Counted from the first letter of the stretch, positions 46,790 through 57,970 are shown. The stretch is DNA of 64,000 bases from Peribacillus frigoritolerans (GCA_030562215.1 JAUPFL010000002.1:1240001-1304000), one strand, 5' to 3'. Made by a program: numbers and translations. The notes: a model not told the origin generated them from the letters alone.

Positions 46790-47434
46790 ATGAAACAAAC
46801 GATAATTGAGTTAACGGAGAAGTATGTATATGACCAATTGAATTCTGATGCCAGCGGCCATGATTGGTTCCATATCGATCGTGTTCGTAAGCTGGCTTTA
46901 CATATTGCAAAAGAAGAACGAAAAGGAAATGAGTTCATCATTGAATTGGCGGCTCTGCTTCATGATATCCCTGATGATAAATTAAACCAGGAAGCCGATG
47001 GAGGTTGGAAAAAGCTTGATGCTTGGTTTGATGAAATAAAGTTGGATATAGATAGTGTTGAGGCCATCAAACAGATCATTAATACAATTTCGTATAGTTC
47101 AGGGCAGTTGGAGCTTCCTTCGACCGAGGCTGAAATTGTTCAGGATGCGGACCGCTTGGATGCAATTGGTGCCATTGGCATAGCCAGGACATTTGCATTT
47201 GGCGGAAAAAAGGGACAGCTTATGTATGATCCTTCATTGCCAATAAGGGAAAACATGACCAAGAAGGAATACAGGAATGGCAAAAGCTCTTCCATTCATC
47301 ACTTTCATGAAAAATTATTGCGCTTGCAAGATATGCTTAATACTTGTACAGCAAAGAAGATTGCAAGTGAAAGGCATGAATATATGGTAGGCTTTTTAAA
47401 GGAATTTAATAAGGAATGGGATGTACGATTATGA
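46790..47434 (+). CDS. ypgQ: HD-domain phosphohydrolase YpgQ
   Basis: 214 residues, intact. HD motifs: DWFHIDRVRKLALHIAKEE, LAALLHDIPDDKL and IVQDADRLDAIGAIGIART. The fold is that of metal-dependent (deoxy)nucleotide pyrophosphohydrolases; B. subtilis YpgQ lies beside YpgR as here. GAGTGG RBS. Its stop overlaps the ABC-F start (ATGA). Confidence 0.85.
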   Translation: MKQTIIELTEKYVYDQLNSDASGHDWFHIDRVRKLALHIAKEERKGNEFIIELAALLHDIPDDKLNQEADGGWKKLDAWFDEIKLDIDSVEAIKQIINTISYSSGQLELPSTEAEIVQDADRLDAIGAIGIARTFAFGGKKGQLMYDPSLPIRENMTKKEYRNGKSSSIHHFHEKLLRLQDMLNTCTAKKIASERHEYMVGFLKEFNKEWDVRL

Positions 47435-49303
47435 AAGTTTTTAGCATGGAACATGTAATGAAAACCCAAGGGGAAAAAGCTGCTTTTTAAAGATGTCTCT
47501 TTTCCATTACCGAAGGGAAAAAATCGGGATCGTTGGGATAAACGGCACGGGCAAATCGACATTATTGAATATCATCGCAGGGTTGGAAGACAGTGATTTA
47601 GGAACGAAGGATCATCCGAATGATTATACGATTTCTATCTATCCCAAGATCCGCATTTTGATGAGAAATTGACGATCATGGAATATATGTATGAAAGTTC
47701 AACTCCTGTATTTTCGTTGATTAAAGAGTATGAAAAGACGCTCGTTCAACTCCAGGTAGATCCGCAGAATAGCGCGATACAGGACCGTTTGTTAAAACAG
47801 CAACAGGATATGGACACGCTTGGCGCCTGGGATACAAGTGCCAATGCCAGAACGATATTGACCAAGCTTGGTCTTCCTGATCATTCAAGGAAATTGGGGA
47901 ACTGTCAGGCGGCCAAAAAAACGTGCGGCCCTGGCAAAAACCTTGATTGAGACCCCTGATTTACTTATTTTGGACGAGCCTACGAACCATCTCGATTTTG
48001 AAAGCATCACTTGGCTTGAAGAATATTTAGGGAAATATCAAAAGTCCGTTTTATTTGTAACCCATGATCGTTATTTCCTTGATCGTGTGTCCAATAAGAT
48101 TTGGGAAATTGCCCAGACGCAGCTTTTCGAATACAAAGGAAACTATGCGGATTATTTAGAATCAAAGGCCATTCGTGAAGAGAATGAATCGGCTGAAAGA
48201 ACGAAAAAGGAAAGTCTATTCAAAAAAGAACTGGCCTGGATCCGTAAAGGTGCAAAGGCCCGTACAACGAAACAAAGGCGAGGATCCAACGCTTCGAAAC
48301 ATTGGAATCAGGTGTAAAGGATAAGCAGAAAACCGAGAACCTGGAAATGGAATTAAGCGGTGCCCGTCTTGGGAAAAAGGTACTTGAAATGCAGGGTGTT
48401 TCTAAATCCTTCGGTGATCGAACCATCATCAACCATTTTTCCTTCCTATTCAAACCAGGTGATCGAATTGGAATCGTCGGTAATAATGGCAGTGGAAAGT
48501 CAACCTTGTTAAATATCCTGGCAGGACGGGAATCCATAGATGAAGGAAACCTGGAAAAAGGGCAAACCGTGAAAATAGGGTACTATACGCAAGAAAGCGT
48601 CGATATGGATGAGAATTTGCGCATGATAGAGTATATTCGGGAAACGGCGGATTCAATCGCCCTTAAAGATGGTAGTTTCATATCGGCTGCACAGATGCTT
48701 GAAAGGTTCTTGTTTCCAATGGGATCGCATGGGACGCCAATTCGCAAGCTGTCCGGTGGGGAGAAAAGGCGATTATATCTCCTAAACATATTGATGTCGG
48801 CACCTAATGTCCTGCTTTTGGATGAACCGACGAATGATTTGGACACGCAAACCTTGACCGTTCTGGAGGATTATTTAGAAACGTTTTCAGGTGTAGTCAT
48901 TACTGTTTCACATGATAGGTATTTCTTAGATAAAACGTGCCATCAGCTTCTTGTTTTCAAGAATAAAGGTGACATTGACTTCTATTATGGCTCTTATTCA
49001 GAATTCTTGGAAGAAAAGACGGAAGAGGCCGAGCCAGTAAAAGCACCGGAACCTCAGATGAACCGGACCGAAAAGAAAAAGAAAAAACTGACCTATGCGG
49101 AAAGTAAGGAATGGGAAGAGGTAGAAGGGAACATGGAACGGGCCGAGCTGCGCCTTAAAGACATAACATCAGAAATGTCAGCAGCGGGAAGCGATTTTGA
49201 AAAAGTCCGCCTGCTTCTTGAAGAAGAAAAGGAACTAACGGATAAATTAGACCATTTGATGGAAAGATGGACGTATTTAGCGGAAAAATTGGAAGAAGAA
49301 TGA
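47431..49303 (+). CDS. ABC-F ATPase (Uup/YfmR-like), at least six frame breaks
   Basis: Two ABC domains in one soluble protein, acting on ribosomes. Domain 1: IGIVGINGTGKSTLLNIIAG, LSGGQKKRAALAKTLIE, LLILDEPTNHLDFESITWLE. Linker KGAKARTTKQ-ARIQRFETLE. Domain 2: IGIVGNNGSGKSTLLNILAG, KLSGGEKRRLYLLNIL, LLLDEPTNDLDTQTLTVLED. C-terminal coiled coil (ERAELRLKDITSEMSAAGSD ... KLDHLMERWTYLAEKLEEE) as in Uup/YfmR. Breaks cluster in 47470-47930 and at 48275, in A/G/T runs. ATG 47431 overlaps the ypgQ stop. Conserved motifs are all intact once frames are joined, so the gene is probably functional. Confidence 0.9.
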
Positions 49304-49310
49304 GCGAGGT

Positions 49311-49348
49311 GACTGGTCCAAGGGAGCAAACTTGGATCAGTCTTTTTT
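49311..49348 (+). terminator. Intrinsic terminator after the ABC-F gene
   Basis: Stem GACTGGTCCAAG / CTTGGATCAGTC with a T6 tail, seven bases after the stop. Confidence 0.9.
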
Positions 49349-49433
49349 GTGCCAATCTCAATTGCATGAGAATCTGTTGTCGATGTGATAATATCTAGTA
49401 CATGGAAACGTCTTGTAAAAGGAGAGAAATGCA

Positions 49434-50570
49434 TTGAAAATTAAATCGATAGAACCAACACCCAGTCCGAATACAATGAAAATCAATTTAACTGAAGAGC
49501 TATTGGCTGGTAAAAGCAATAATTATAAGAAAGATCAAGCTGACCAAGCCCCCAAGCTGATAAGGGATTTATTTACGATCGAGGGAGTGAAAGGGGTCTA
49601 TCATGTTGCGGACTTCTTAGCCGTTGAGCGAAATGCGAAATATGATTGGAAAGATATCCTGGTCCAAATCCGTCAGGTCTTTGGGGAAAAAACGGAGGAA
49701 CAAAATCAACAAACGGCATTAAATGAACATTACGGTGAAGTAACTGTTGCCATTCAACAATTCAAGGGCATTCCGATGCAAATTAAAGCAAGTGATAGTC
49801 AGCACGAAAAACGTTTTGCCTTACCGGATTATTTCATAAAGGGCATTGCCGCTGCCCAAAAAGAAGATGACAATGTAGTCCTGCTTCGAAAATGGAAGGA
49901 TTATGGCGTAAGATATGGTGATATGGAAGATATCGTGAGGGAAGTATCGGATGAGCTGATTGCAGCTTATCCGGAAGATCGAATTAATCGGCTAGTAGCA
50001 GCTGCAAAAGAAACGGTGGATACGAAGGAAGCAATTTTGAAACGTCCAAAAATTAAATTGACTGCAGAAATGCTGAATGACGAAAGCTGGGAAAAGCGTT
50101 ATCAGGCTTTAGAACAAATGGAAGATCCAACGGTTGATGATATTCCAGTATTGGATATGGCACTCTCCGACAGTAAGGTCTCCATTCGAAGGCTCGCGGT
50201 AGTTTACTTGGGTATGATCGAAGATAGAAAAGTGCTTCCGAGCTTGTATAAAGCATTGAAAGATAAAAGTGCAGCGGTAAGACGGACGGCTGGTGATTGT
50301 TTATCAGATCTTGGCTTTGAAGAAGCGATGGGAGAAATGTCTCGATCACTTTCGGATAAAAATAAATTGGTTAGATGGCGGGCGGCGATGTTTTTATACG
50401 AACTGGGAAATGAAACGACCCTCCCTTATCTTAAGCAAGCGGAACAGGACCCTGAATTCGAAGTGGCACTTCAGGTCAAGATGGCCATAGACCGTATAGA
50501 AAATGGGGAAGAAGCAAAAGGTTCGGTTTGGAAGCAAATGACAGAATCAAGACAAGCGAATGACAAGTGA
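49434..50570 (+). CDS. ypgR: YpgR / conserved virulence factor C family protein
   Basis: 378 residues, intact. N-terminal Nfu-like domain (KIKSIEPTPSPNTMKINLTE, then FTIEGVKGVYHVADFLAVER) and C-terminal HEAT-type repeats (MALSDSKVSIRRLAVVYLGM, LYKALKDKSAAVRRTAGDCL, SLSDKNKLVRWRAAMFLYEL). Same family as S. aureus CvfC. TTG/ATG choice: TTG 49434 with AAGGAGAG upstream. Followed by a terminator. Confidence 0.88.
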   Translation: MKIKSIEPTPSPNTMKINLTEELLAGKSNNYKKDQADQAPKLIRDLFTIEGVKGVYHVADFLAVERNAKYDWKDILVQIRQVFGEKTEEQNQQTALNEHYGEVTVAIQQFKGIPMQIKASDSQHEKRFALPDYFIKGIAAAQKEDDNVVLLRKWKDYGVRYGDMEDIVREVSDELIAAYPEDRINRLVAAAKETVDTKEAILKRPKIKLTAEMLNDESWEKRYQALEQMEDPTVDDIPVLDMALSDSKVSIRRLAVVYLGMIEDRKVLPSLYKALKDKSAAVRRTAGDCLSDLGFEEAMGEMSRSLSDKNKLVRWRAAMFLYELGNETTLPYLKQAEQDPEFEVALQVKMAIDRIENGEEAKGSVWKQMTESRQANDK

Positions 50571-50587
50571 TTTGAAATGACCCAGGC

Positions 50588-50625
50588 AAAAGGCATGCGG
50601 ATTATATCATCCGCATGCCTTTTTA
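50588..50625. terminator. Intrinsic terminator after ypgR
   Basis: Stem AAAAGGCATGCGGAT / ATCCGCATGCCTTTTT (15 bp) around a six-base loop. Confidence 0.95.
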
Positions 50626-50811
50626 TTTTTGAAGCGAATCTTCAAGTCATCTGACATTGGTTCCTCTAGGTCGAATTACAAACCATTCAAAATGGCTAAC
50701 TTTCCATATACAGAAGATATTAGGATATAAATTTGATCTCTATTATTTTAGTAAAATGATTTTTGTAGATATTTAGTGTAGAATGGTTGCATTTGTAGAT
50801 AAATATGTTAG

Positions 50812-50835
50812 AATTTTTAGAGTATACTAAAAATT
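50812..50835. promoter_or_regulatory. 24-base palindrome upstream of ilvD
   Basis: AATTTTTAG-AGTATA-CTAAAAATT, perfect 9-bp arms, 49 bases before the ilvD ATG. It resembles CodY boxes (AATTTTC-W-GAAAATT) in its arms but has wider spacing. CodY control of ilvD is known in Bacillus; binding here is inference. Confidence 0.5.
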
Positions 50836-50883
50836 ATATTATTCTGAATCATTAAACATTTAGTGGAAATTGGGGTACAACAA

Positions 50884-52569
50884 ATGTCTACATCAAATAT
50901 GAGAAGTGACATGATTACAAAAGGGGTCGATCGAGCTCCACATAGAAGTCTGTTGCGGGCTGCAGGGGTTAAAGAAGAAGATTTCGGTAAACCGTTCATC
51001 GCGGTTTGTAATTCATACATCGATATCGTTCCAGGTCATGTCCACCTTCAGGAATTTGGAAAAATAGTGAAGGAAGCGATTCGCGAAGCAGGCGGTGTTC
51101 CTTTCGAATTTAATACGATCGGGGTAGACGATGGAATTGCGATGGGTCATATTGGTATGCGCTATTCTTTGCCAAGCCGAGAAATCATCGCAGATTCCGT
51201 GGAAACTGTTGTATCGGCACATTGGTTTGACGGTATGGTTTGCATCCCAAACTGTGACAAGATAACTCCGGGAATGATGATGGGAGCACTTCGTGTCAAC
51301 ATTCCAACAATATTCGTAAGCGGCGGACCCATGAAAGCAGGTAAAGACAAAAACGGTAAATCTCTTTCATTAACATCCGTTTTTGAAGGGGTGGGAGCTT
51401 ATCAAGCAGGTAATATCAATGAAGAAGATTTGCAGGAAATCGAGCAAGTTGCCTGTCCTACTTGCGGTTCTTGTTCAGGAATGTTCACTGCAAACTCCAT
51501 GAACTGCCTGGCTGAAGGCTTAGGACTTGCGCTTCCGGGAAATGGAACGATTTTGGCGGTAGCCGAAGAACGTAAGGAATTCGTTAAAAAATCCGCTAAA
51601 CAGTTGATGGAGATAATCAAACAGGATATCAAGCCCCGTGATATCGTGACGATTGATGCAATTGATAACGCATTTGCCTTGGATATGGCGATGGGCGGTT
51701 CAACAAACACCGTTCTTCATACACTTGCATTGGCACACGAAGCAGGTTTTGAATATCCGATGGAACGCATAAATGAAATAGCTAACCGCGTACCGCATCT
51801 AGCGAAAATTGCACCGGCATCCGATTATCATATTGAAGATGTACATAATGCCGGTGGTGTAAGTGCCGTCATTAATGAGTTACTCAAAAAACCTGGTGCA
51901 TTTAATGGAGATTGCCTTTCTGTCTCAGGTAAAACGCTCCGCGAAAATGTTGCCGGTTGTGAAATATTGGACAAGGATGTAATCCATCCGTTAGATAATC
52001 CGCATTCTGAGCGTGGCGGGCTTGCGGTATTGTTTGGAAACCTTGCTCCTCAAGGCTCCATCGTAAAAGTGGGGGCCGTTGACGCATCAGTTGGTGGCTA
52101 CCACAGGGGTCCTGCCATTTGTTTCGATTCCCAGGAAGATGCACTTTCCGGAATCATCACTGGAAAGGTTAAAGAAGGAGATGTAGTGGTCATTCGTTAC
52201 GAAGGACCTAAAGGCGGTCCGGGTATGCCGGAAATGTTGGCACCCACTTCCCAAATCGTCGGGAGGGGACTTGGAGCGAAAGTCGGTTTGATCACTGATG
52301 GCCGCTTTTCAGGCGCATCTCGAGGCATCAGCATTGGACATATATCCCCCGAAGCAGCTGAGGGAGGCCCGATTGCCTTTGTTGAAGATGGAGATATCAT
52401 CGAATTGGATTTGAATAATCGTAAAATCCAATTGGAAATTTCCGATGAAGAATTCGAAAAGCGCAAAGCCAATTGGAAAGGCTTCGAGTCAAAGGTCAGG
52501 ACAGGCTATTTAGCACGTTATTCCAAACTTGTGACGAATGCCAGCTCAGGCGGAGTTATGAAAGTTTAA
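50884..52569 (+). CDS. ilvD: Dihydroxy-acid dehydratase
   Basis: 561 residues, intact. Fe-S dehydratase of valine/isoleucine synthesis. Seen: [112 protein letters not shown]. The three cysteines for the cluster are in CIPNCDK and PTCGSC. ATG 50884 preferred (GGGG upstream); a GTG at 50863 is less likely. Followed by a terminator. Confidence 0.97.
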   Translation: MSTSNMRSDMITKGVDRAPHRSLLRAAGVKEEDFGKPFIAVCNSYIDIVPGHVHLQEFGKIVKEAIREAGGVPFEFNTIGVDDGIAMGHIGMRYSLPSREIIADSVETVVSAHWFDGMVCIPNCDKITPGMMMGALRVNIPTIFVSGGPMKAGKDKNGKSLSLTSVFEGVGAYQAGNINEEDLQEIEQVACPTCGSCSGMFTANSMNCLAEGLGLALPGNGTILAVAEERKEFVKKSAKQLMEIIKQDIKPRDIVTIDAIDNAFALDMAMGGSTNTVLHTLALAHEAGFEYPMERINEIANRVPHLAKIAPASDYHIEDVHNAGGVSAVINELLKKPGAFNGDCLSVSGKTLRENVAGCEILDKDVIHPLDNPHSERGGLAVLFGNLAPQGSIVKVGAVDASVGGYHRGPAICFDSQEDALSGIITGKVKEGDVVVIRYEGPKGGPGMPEMLAPTSQIVGRGLGAKVGLITDGRFSGASRGISIGHISPEAAEGGPIAFVEDGDIIELDLNNRKIQLEISDEEFEKRKANWKGFESKVRTGYLARYSKLVTNASSGGVMKV

Positions 52570-52588
52570 GTTAAAAGGAAGACTAAAA

Positions 52589-52628
52589 CATGGTGGCAGA
52601 ATGAAAGTGGATTCTGTCACCATGTTTC
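52589..52628 (+). terminator. Intrinsic terminator after ilvD
   Basis: Stem ACATGGTGGCAGAAT / ATTCTGTCACCATGT with one mismatch, then TTCTTT. Confidence 0.88.
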
Positions 52629-52739
52629 TTTGTGAAGAACAATGAAATTTTACAAATCTTTAAGCGTCATTTTTGCATATACACTCAAGAATATAGTATC
52701 ATTATACTAATTGAAGAATTGTAACCAAGGAGGTTTTTT

Positions 52740-53177
52740 ATGTCGATGGCATATGATGAATATATGAAACAAATGGTGAAACCAATGCGTGCGGAACTGG
52801 TGCAGGCAGGTTTTGATGAGTTGGAATCCGCTGAAGCGGTTGAAAACTTCATGGAATCGGTAGAAGGTACGACACTTGTGGTCGTGAATTCAGTTTGCGG
52901 ATGTGCTGCCGGGTTAGCCCGTCCAGCTGCTACTCAAGCCGTACTGCAAGCAGACAATAAGCCAGATCATTTGGTAACTGTATTCGCCGGCCAAGATAAG
53001 GAAGCGACAGCTAAAATGCGCGAATACTTCGATGGAATAGAACCCTCTTCACCATCCATGGCTCTTTTAAAGGACAAAGAGGTCGTACATTTCATTCCAC
53101 GCCATGATATAGAAGGACAGCCAATGGAAGCTATCATGGAAAATTTATTGGCAGCGTTCAGTCAAGTAAATAAGTAA
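52740..53177 (+). CDS. brxA: Bacilliredoxin BrxA
   Basis: 145 residues, intact, AAGGAGG RBS. The characteristic CGC active site is in VVVNSVCGCAAGLARPAA, with PDHLVTVFAGQDKEATAKMR and EVVHFIPRHDIEG. It removes bacillithiol from mixed disulfides on proteins (de-bacillithiolation); substrates in B. subtilis include OhrR and MetE. Own terminator at 53186. Confidence 0.96.
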   Translation: MSMAYDEYMKQMVKPMRAELVQAGFDELESAEAVENFMESVEGTTLVVVNSVCGCAAGLARPAATQAVLQADNKPDHLVTVFAGQDKEATAKMREYFDGIEPSSPSMALLKDKEVVHFIPRHDIEGQPMEAIMENLLAAFSQVNK

Positions 53178-53185
53178 TCCAAGCG

Positions 53186-53213
53186 GAATGTCCTGGAAAC
53201 AGGGCATTCTTTT
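53186..53213 (+). terminator. Intrinsic terminator after brxA
   Basis: Stem GAATGTCCTG / CAGGGCATTC around GAAA, then TTTTC. Confidence 0.88.
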
Positions 53214-53245
53214 CAAATTTAAGAGAGTATGAAGGGGTAGGAATC

Positions 53246-54024
53246 ATGTTTGTCACAACAGTTGGAAGAGCCGATAAAGAAACGATGATATTAGCCAAAA
53301 GGTTAGCTGAAGAATTGCAAATCCCTATATAGCCAGAAGAAAACGATCGGTGGGAGAGATCCAAACGGAACAGAATGAAGAAGATTGCCTTGTTTTTGGT
53401 AAAAAGCGGATGGAGTTATACAGATACCAGGAAAAAGAACCATTCTTTTTCCACCCGAACCTAGCGATGATCCGTATAAAGAGAATGATGCGCGGAGAGA
53501 GTGATCCATTTCTCATTGCCGGAGATATAAATGAAGGGAACGCTGTGCTTGATTGTACCTTGGGATTGGGCTCTGATGCGATTGTCGCAAGTTTCGCAGT
53601 GGGTGAATATGGGCAGGTTGTAGGGTTGGAAGGAAATCAATATTTAGCCTTGCTCGTGGACCATGGATTGAAGACATGGGAGGATGCAGAAGAAAATATG
53701 ATTTCTGCGATGAGAAGAATAGAGGTCAGGCAAGGTGATCATTACGAAATTTTGAAAACATTGCCGGAAAATCATTTTGATGTCGTATATTTCGATCCCA
53801 TGTTTGAAGAAACGATTCAGGAATCGAATGGAATCAGGGGATTGACTCATTTTGCGGAAGGTAAGGATTTATCTAAGGAAATAATGAAAGAAGCCAAGCG
53901 GGTTGCGCGCAAGAGAGTCGTGTTGAAAGACCATTTTCGCAGCTCCCGCTTTGAGGAATTTGGATTTGAGGTAATAAAAAGAAAAACATCCAAATTCCAT
54001 TTTGGCTTTATCTCCATCCAGTGA
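53246..54024 (+). CDS. ypiP: YpiP-like class I SAM methyltransferase, one frame break
   Basis: N-terminal MFVTTVGRADKETMILAKRL, then after adding one base near 53325 PYIARRKRSVGEIQ; methyltransferase core VLDCTLGLGSDAIVASFAVG, VGLEGNQYLALLVDHGL, DVVYFDPMFEETI, and the end FHFGFISIQ. Related to the RsmJ-type rRNA guanine methyltransferases. Corrected length 259. It lies behind brxA, as in B. subtilis, and converges with the GGT-like gene with no gap between stops. Confidence 0.83.
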
Positions 54025-55712
54025 TCACGATTTATAATCTGTTTCGTCCAGACCCATGGCACAGCCTTCTCGGCTTGAATCGGCAGCACCATAGTTCGAG
54101 CCATCGGGGTTTATTTGAATCGCTTGGACATTCCCTATGGAATGGGGAACTTCATTAAAGGCGAAGCCCATTGCTTCAAGTGGCCTTTGCTAGTCATATC
54201 CATTCCAGGTTCCCATTCAATATGAGGGCCCATCGGAGTGAAAATTCTAGGTTCTTCGATGGCTGCTTTCAAATCCATTTTCATATCGAGTACATTAATG
54301 ATCGTTTGTAAGACTGAACTGATGATGGTTGGTCCTCCTGGTGAACCTAACGTCAAGATCGGCTCACCGTCTTTAAAGATGATGGTCGGGCTTTTACAGC
54401 TGACTGGGCGTTTATTGGGCTGCACTTCATTCATGCCGCCTGGAATGGAATCGAAATCAGTCAGTTCGTTATTCAGCATGAAACCATAGTCGGAAACCAT
54501 GATGCCTGATCCGAATGGATGTTCCACTGTAGAAGTGCATGCTGCGATATTGCCCCATCTGTCACGGACAGTGAAGTGTGTCGTTTCACTGATATCTTCT
54601 TCATTAGGTTGCGGAATGACTTCCCTTTGTTGCACGGAATCATAAATCCAAGGGTTTCCGAAGTCAATGGCATTATTTCTTGTTTTGAAATTAATGAATG
54701 AGCGGCGTTTAGCTATATACTCATCATGCATGAGACCCGCTAATGGCAATTCGGCAAATTCTGGATCAGCGAGAAATGCTTTTTTATCTGTAAATGCCAG
54801 ACGCATCGCTTCTGCTATTAAATAATATTTTTCCCAAGACCGGACGTCATATTGTTCTATATGGAAGCTTTCCAATATTTTCAGGATTTGGATGACAGTG
54901 AATCCGCCAGCACTTGGGGCATTTGATGAAGCAATTAAATAATCCTTATAAGTCCCATACATTGGTACATCGATAGTAGCTTTATAGTCCTTTAAATCAG
55001 AAAGCTCCATGAACCCTCCAAGTTCCTGTATACAGGAAATGATGCCCTCTCCGATTTCACCTTCATAAAAAGCGGAAATTCCTTCACGTTGTAAAATCCG
55101 ATAGGTATTAGCCAAATTTTCTTTAATCAGCAAATCGCCATCCTGATAGGGTTTTCCGTTGGGGATGAAAAACTTACGCGCTTCATCGCCCAATCGGTAT
55201 TCAAAATTTTTAAGAGCATCGCATAGGACCCAATTGACGGGAACTCCTTTTTCTGCAAATTCAATGGATGGTTCGATAAGTTCAGCTAAGGGCTTGCTGC
55301 CATATTCGGCGAGTGCTTCATCCATAGCTTTCAGTATTCCAGGAATGCCAACCGCTGTTGCTTTGATAGATCTTTCTTTAAATGGGATGACTTCCCCTTT
55401 TTCATTAAGAAACATGTCTCGATGAGCGGCTTTAGGTGCCCTTACATGGCCGTCGTATATTTTCGTTTCCTTATCTTTTGCGTTATATACCATAAGAAAA
55501 CCACTGCCGCCGATACCAGTCATCATTGGTTCAACAACATTTAGGGCAAATTGGATCGCGACGGACGCATCGACAGCATTTCCACCTTCACGTAATATTT
55601 TTTCCCCTATGGAAGTAGCTACGGGATGAGCGGTAACGACCATTCCGGCGTTCCCTTTCGCAGTTTCCCTTTTGTAATCATTATCTTTTATGTTTTCCTT
55701 GTTGTTTTCCAA
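54025..55712 (-). CDS. Gamma-glutamyltransferase family protein, one frame break
   Basis: Ntn-hydrolase: GMVVTAHPVATSIGEKILRE, GGNAVDASVAIQFALNVVEP, GIGGSGFLMVYN, the self-processing/catalytic Thr in ISETTHFTVRD, GSGIMVSDYGFMLNNELTDF, KRPVSCKSPTIIFKDG and GSPGGPTIISSVLQTIINVL. No signal peptide, so it is more like cytoplasmic YwrD than secreted Ggt. The break near 54185 (one base short) restores PLEAMGFAFNEVPHSIG and the end GCAMGLDETDYKS. Corrected length 562. Function may be gamma-glutamyl hydrolysis of small thiols or amides. Confidence 0.88.
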
Positions 55713-55781
55713 AATGATTCCTCCATTATTCAGTCCTTTTATCTGCCAAAAGGAAGGCTTATGTTTTTAGTGAAAAGAAAA

Positions 55782-55816
55782 CCTTGTCATTGTAGAAAAA
55801 TGACAAGGAGATTTTT
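55782..55816 (-). terminator. Terminator of the 24-residue peptide gene
   Basis: On the minus strand CCTTGTCAT / ATGACAAGG with a nine-base loop and TTTTCTTTT after it, 20 bases beyond the peptide's stop. Confidence 0.75.
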
Positions 55817-55835
55817 CGTAGGTATTCATTTATTC

Positions 55836-55910
55836 TTAATCAGCAAATGATAAATATACGAAAAATGCTAATGTTACAAGACATAAAGCCACCATGGCAG
55901 TCGAAGCCAT
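55836..55910 (-). CDS. 24-residue membrane peptide
   Basis: ATG 55910 preceded by AAGGAGGGG, one of the strongest RBS in the window. The peptide starts MASTAMVALCLVTLAFFVYL and ends SFAD: one hydrophobic helix with an acidic end. The RBS, short intact frame and dedicated terminator argue for a real small gene; function unknown. Confidence 0.6.
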   Translation of the reverse strand: MASTAMVALCLVTLAFFVYLSFAD

Positions 55911-56148
55911 ATAAGACCCCTCCTTAAAAAGACTTGAATCTAATTAATTTCTCCAAATATCGTCAAAATCCTTCATTAAAATGAAAAATGTTGATTTTTA
56001 TTTACAAAGTTAGGCTTGATAAAAGTTTATATAGGTATTTATCCTTTTTTTTGATTTTTAAAACATGGGTAACTATATATTCGTAATTACCAAAAAATAA
56101 AAGTATACTAAATATAAAGACAATACAAAAAAGGAGGGGGAGTGTGAG

Positions 56149-56765
56149 TTGAAAGCAGCGGTTTGGTTCAGGAAAAGTCTCGTCATTTTAGTATCCGTTT
56201 TAACGTTTGGTCTTGTTACTCCTACAGATCTGGCGTGGTTAGCGGAAGCCGATTCGCTAAAGGATACTAAAAAAGGGTTAGTGGAAGAAGAGGGATTAGC
56301 TTATCTTCCTTCGCAGAATTCGAATGAACTTGAAGAGGAATTCAACCGGGAAGAGTTTTTATCGGATATCCTGAATAAGGCAGAGGAAAATGCATTTATG
56401 AAATTTGGCGATAAGATCAATCCTAAAATTGGCGATGAATTCAAAATGGCTATATTACCAAAAATGGAAGAAGCCATTGCAGATATGGCTGCACAATTTC
56501 CAGATGAAAAATTACAGCAATTAACCATCACTGAACAGCCGAGTGCGGGCAGGGCCGAGAAAATATTTCATATTTATGATTCAAACAGCGGCAAGGATAT
56601 CATCAGATTCCATGTCAGGCAGGAAAATCCCCGCTGGAAGGGTATTGGTTCGATTTTCATTATCATACCTATCATGATTCATTTGCCACCCATTATAATA
56701 TCGGGAAAATTTATTGGGATAAAAATACGCCGCCAGAGTGGACGAGTAAACAAAGGCTCTCATAG
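56149..56765 (+). CDS. ypjP: YpjP family protein, one frame break
   Basis: TTG 56149 with AAGGAGGGGG. N-terminal hydrophobic signal/anchor (FRKSLVILVSVLTFGLVTP). Mature part: FMKFGDKINPKIGDEFKMAI, PSAGRAEKIFHIYDSNSGKD; adding one base near 56642 gives YWFDFHYHTYHDSFATHYNI and GKIYWDKNTPPEWTSKQRLS, matching the conserved YpjP C-terminus. Corrected length 205. Function unknown; in Bacillus it lies near thyA-dfrA as here. Confidence 0.88.
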
Positions 56766-56965
56766 CGGTTGGTTTCGTTGATTTTATTTAAGTGTAAGAG
56801 TAAGATGAAATGGAATGATACTCTAATAAGGATCGAATGATACGTTGTCATGCAACGTATTTATTTTGTGTTTAAAATTAAAGTAAGTTTATATCATAAC
56901 TGGGAACAATGTAATTTTAAAAGGTTTTCTAATTTTGCTGTTATAGTAGCAGAGGAGTCTTTATC

Positions 56966-57727
56966 ATGTCAGAGTTGTTAAATAACATCGTGCAAACGTA
57001 TGCTCAATTTTTTGACTGGCATATGTGGGTGGAGGTTTTATCCGACCCGGTGAGCTGGGGTTTGATCGGGACACTTGTATTAATGGAAGGATTGCTATCA
57101 GCGGACAACGCACTGGTATTGGCTGTAATGGTAAGGCATCTTCCTGAAAAACAACGGAAAAAGCACTGTTTTACGGTTTATTAGGTGCTTATGCTTTTCG
57201 ATTTATAGCGATTGGAATCGGTGTTTTCCTCATTAAGCTTTGTGGGTGAAGGTGATTGGAGCAGCCTACCTTGGTTGGCTCTCATTTAAATACTTTAGGG
57301 ATAAAAGAAAAAAACAAGCTGATGAAGATATTCAAGGAATGAGTAAAAATAGCATCTTGATCCGTATGTTTGGTACATTATGGGGAACGGTTGCGGCTGT
57401 GGAATTAATGGATATAGCATTTTCCGTCGATAGTGTCTTGGCCGCATTCGGGGTGAGTGAAAAAGTCTGGGTCCTTTTGACAGGCGGAATGATTGGAGTC
57501 TTGATGATGCGGGGAGTGGCCGGGGTATTTCTTAAATTGATAGATAAGGTTCCAGAATTGGAAACCGCCGCATATGTCCTTATCGGATTCATTGCTATTA
57601 AAATGTTGATGGCAGTTGCAGGGATCGAAATCCCCCTGCAATCTTTTTTACTTTTATTTTACTGATTTTCGGCACTACAATCGTGTTTCATTTGAAGAAA
57701 ATGAAAAAGCTCAAGGAACATGGCTGA
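56966..57727 (+). CDS. TerC-family membrane protein, three frame breaks
   Basis: Integral membrane protein of the TerC/YkoY/YceF group, implicated in Mn export and metalation of secreted proteins. Seen: SWGLIGTLVLMEGLLSADNA (the acidic metal-site helix), MVRHLPEKQRKKALFYGLLG, MDIAFSVDSVLAAFGVS, LLTGGMIGVLMMRGVAG and LETAAYVLIGFIAIKMLM. Breaks: A-run near 57160, G-run near 57240 and C-run near 57637, all one base short; the last restores IFFTFILLIFGTTIVFHLKK. Corrected length 254. Confidence 0.87.
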
Positions 57728-57735
57728 GACTATTT

Positions 57736-57768
57736 AAAAAGCTGGCATCAATATGATGCCAGCTTTTT
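57736..57768. terminator. Bidirectional terminator after terC
   Basis: Perfect 15-bp stem AAAAAGCTGGCATCA / TGATGCCAGCTTTTT around ATA. Confidence 0.92.
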
Positions 57769-57835
57769 GTTGGGCTAACTCGCTTTTCTTCTAAATTGTC
57801 TGTATACAGACTGGCGATTAAACAAACTTGTATTA

Positions 57836-57970
57836 CTTTTTTATATGGATGAAACCCTCATTGAAGGGAAGGAATTCGCGACACTCCTACCGAATAGCTG
57901 GCTAGCCGAGACCCCACAGACGCTTGCTTTGACGAGGCTTGGCAGACAGTCGGCGGAAAGGGAGCGGATT
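57836..57970 (+). repeat. Dispersed palindromic repeat, variant 2, copy 3
   Basis: Core from GCGACACTCCTACCGAATAG to CAGTCGGCGGAAAGGGAG, matching 3088-3179 and 3513-3600. Confidence 0.85.
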
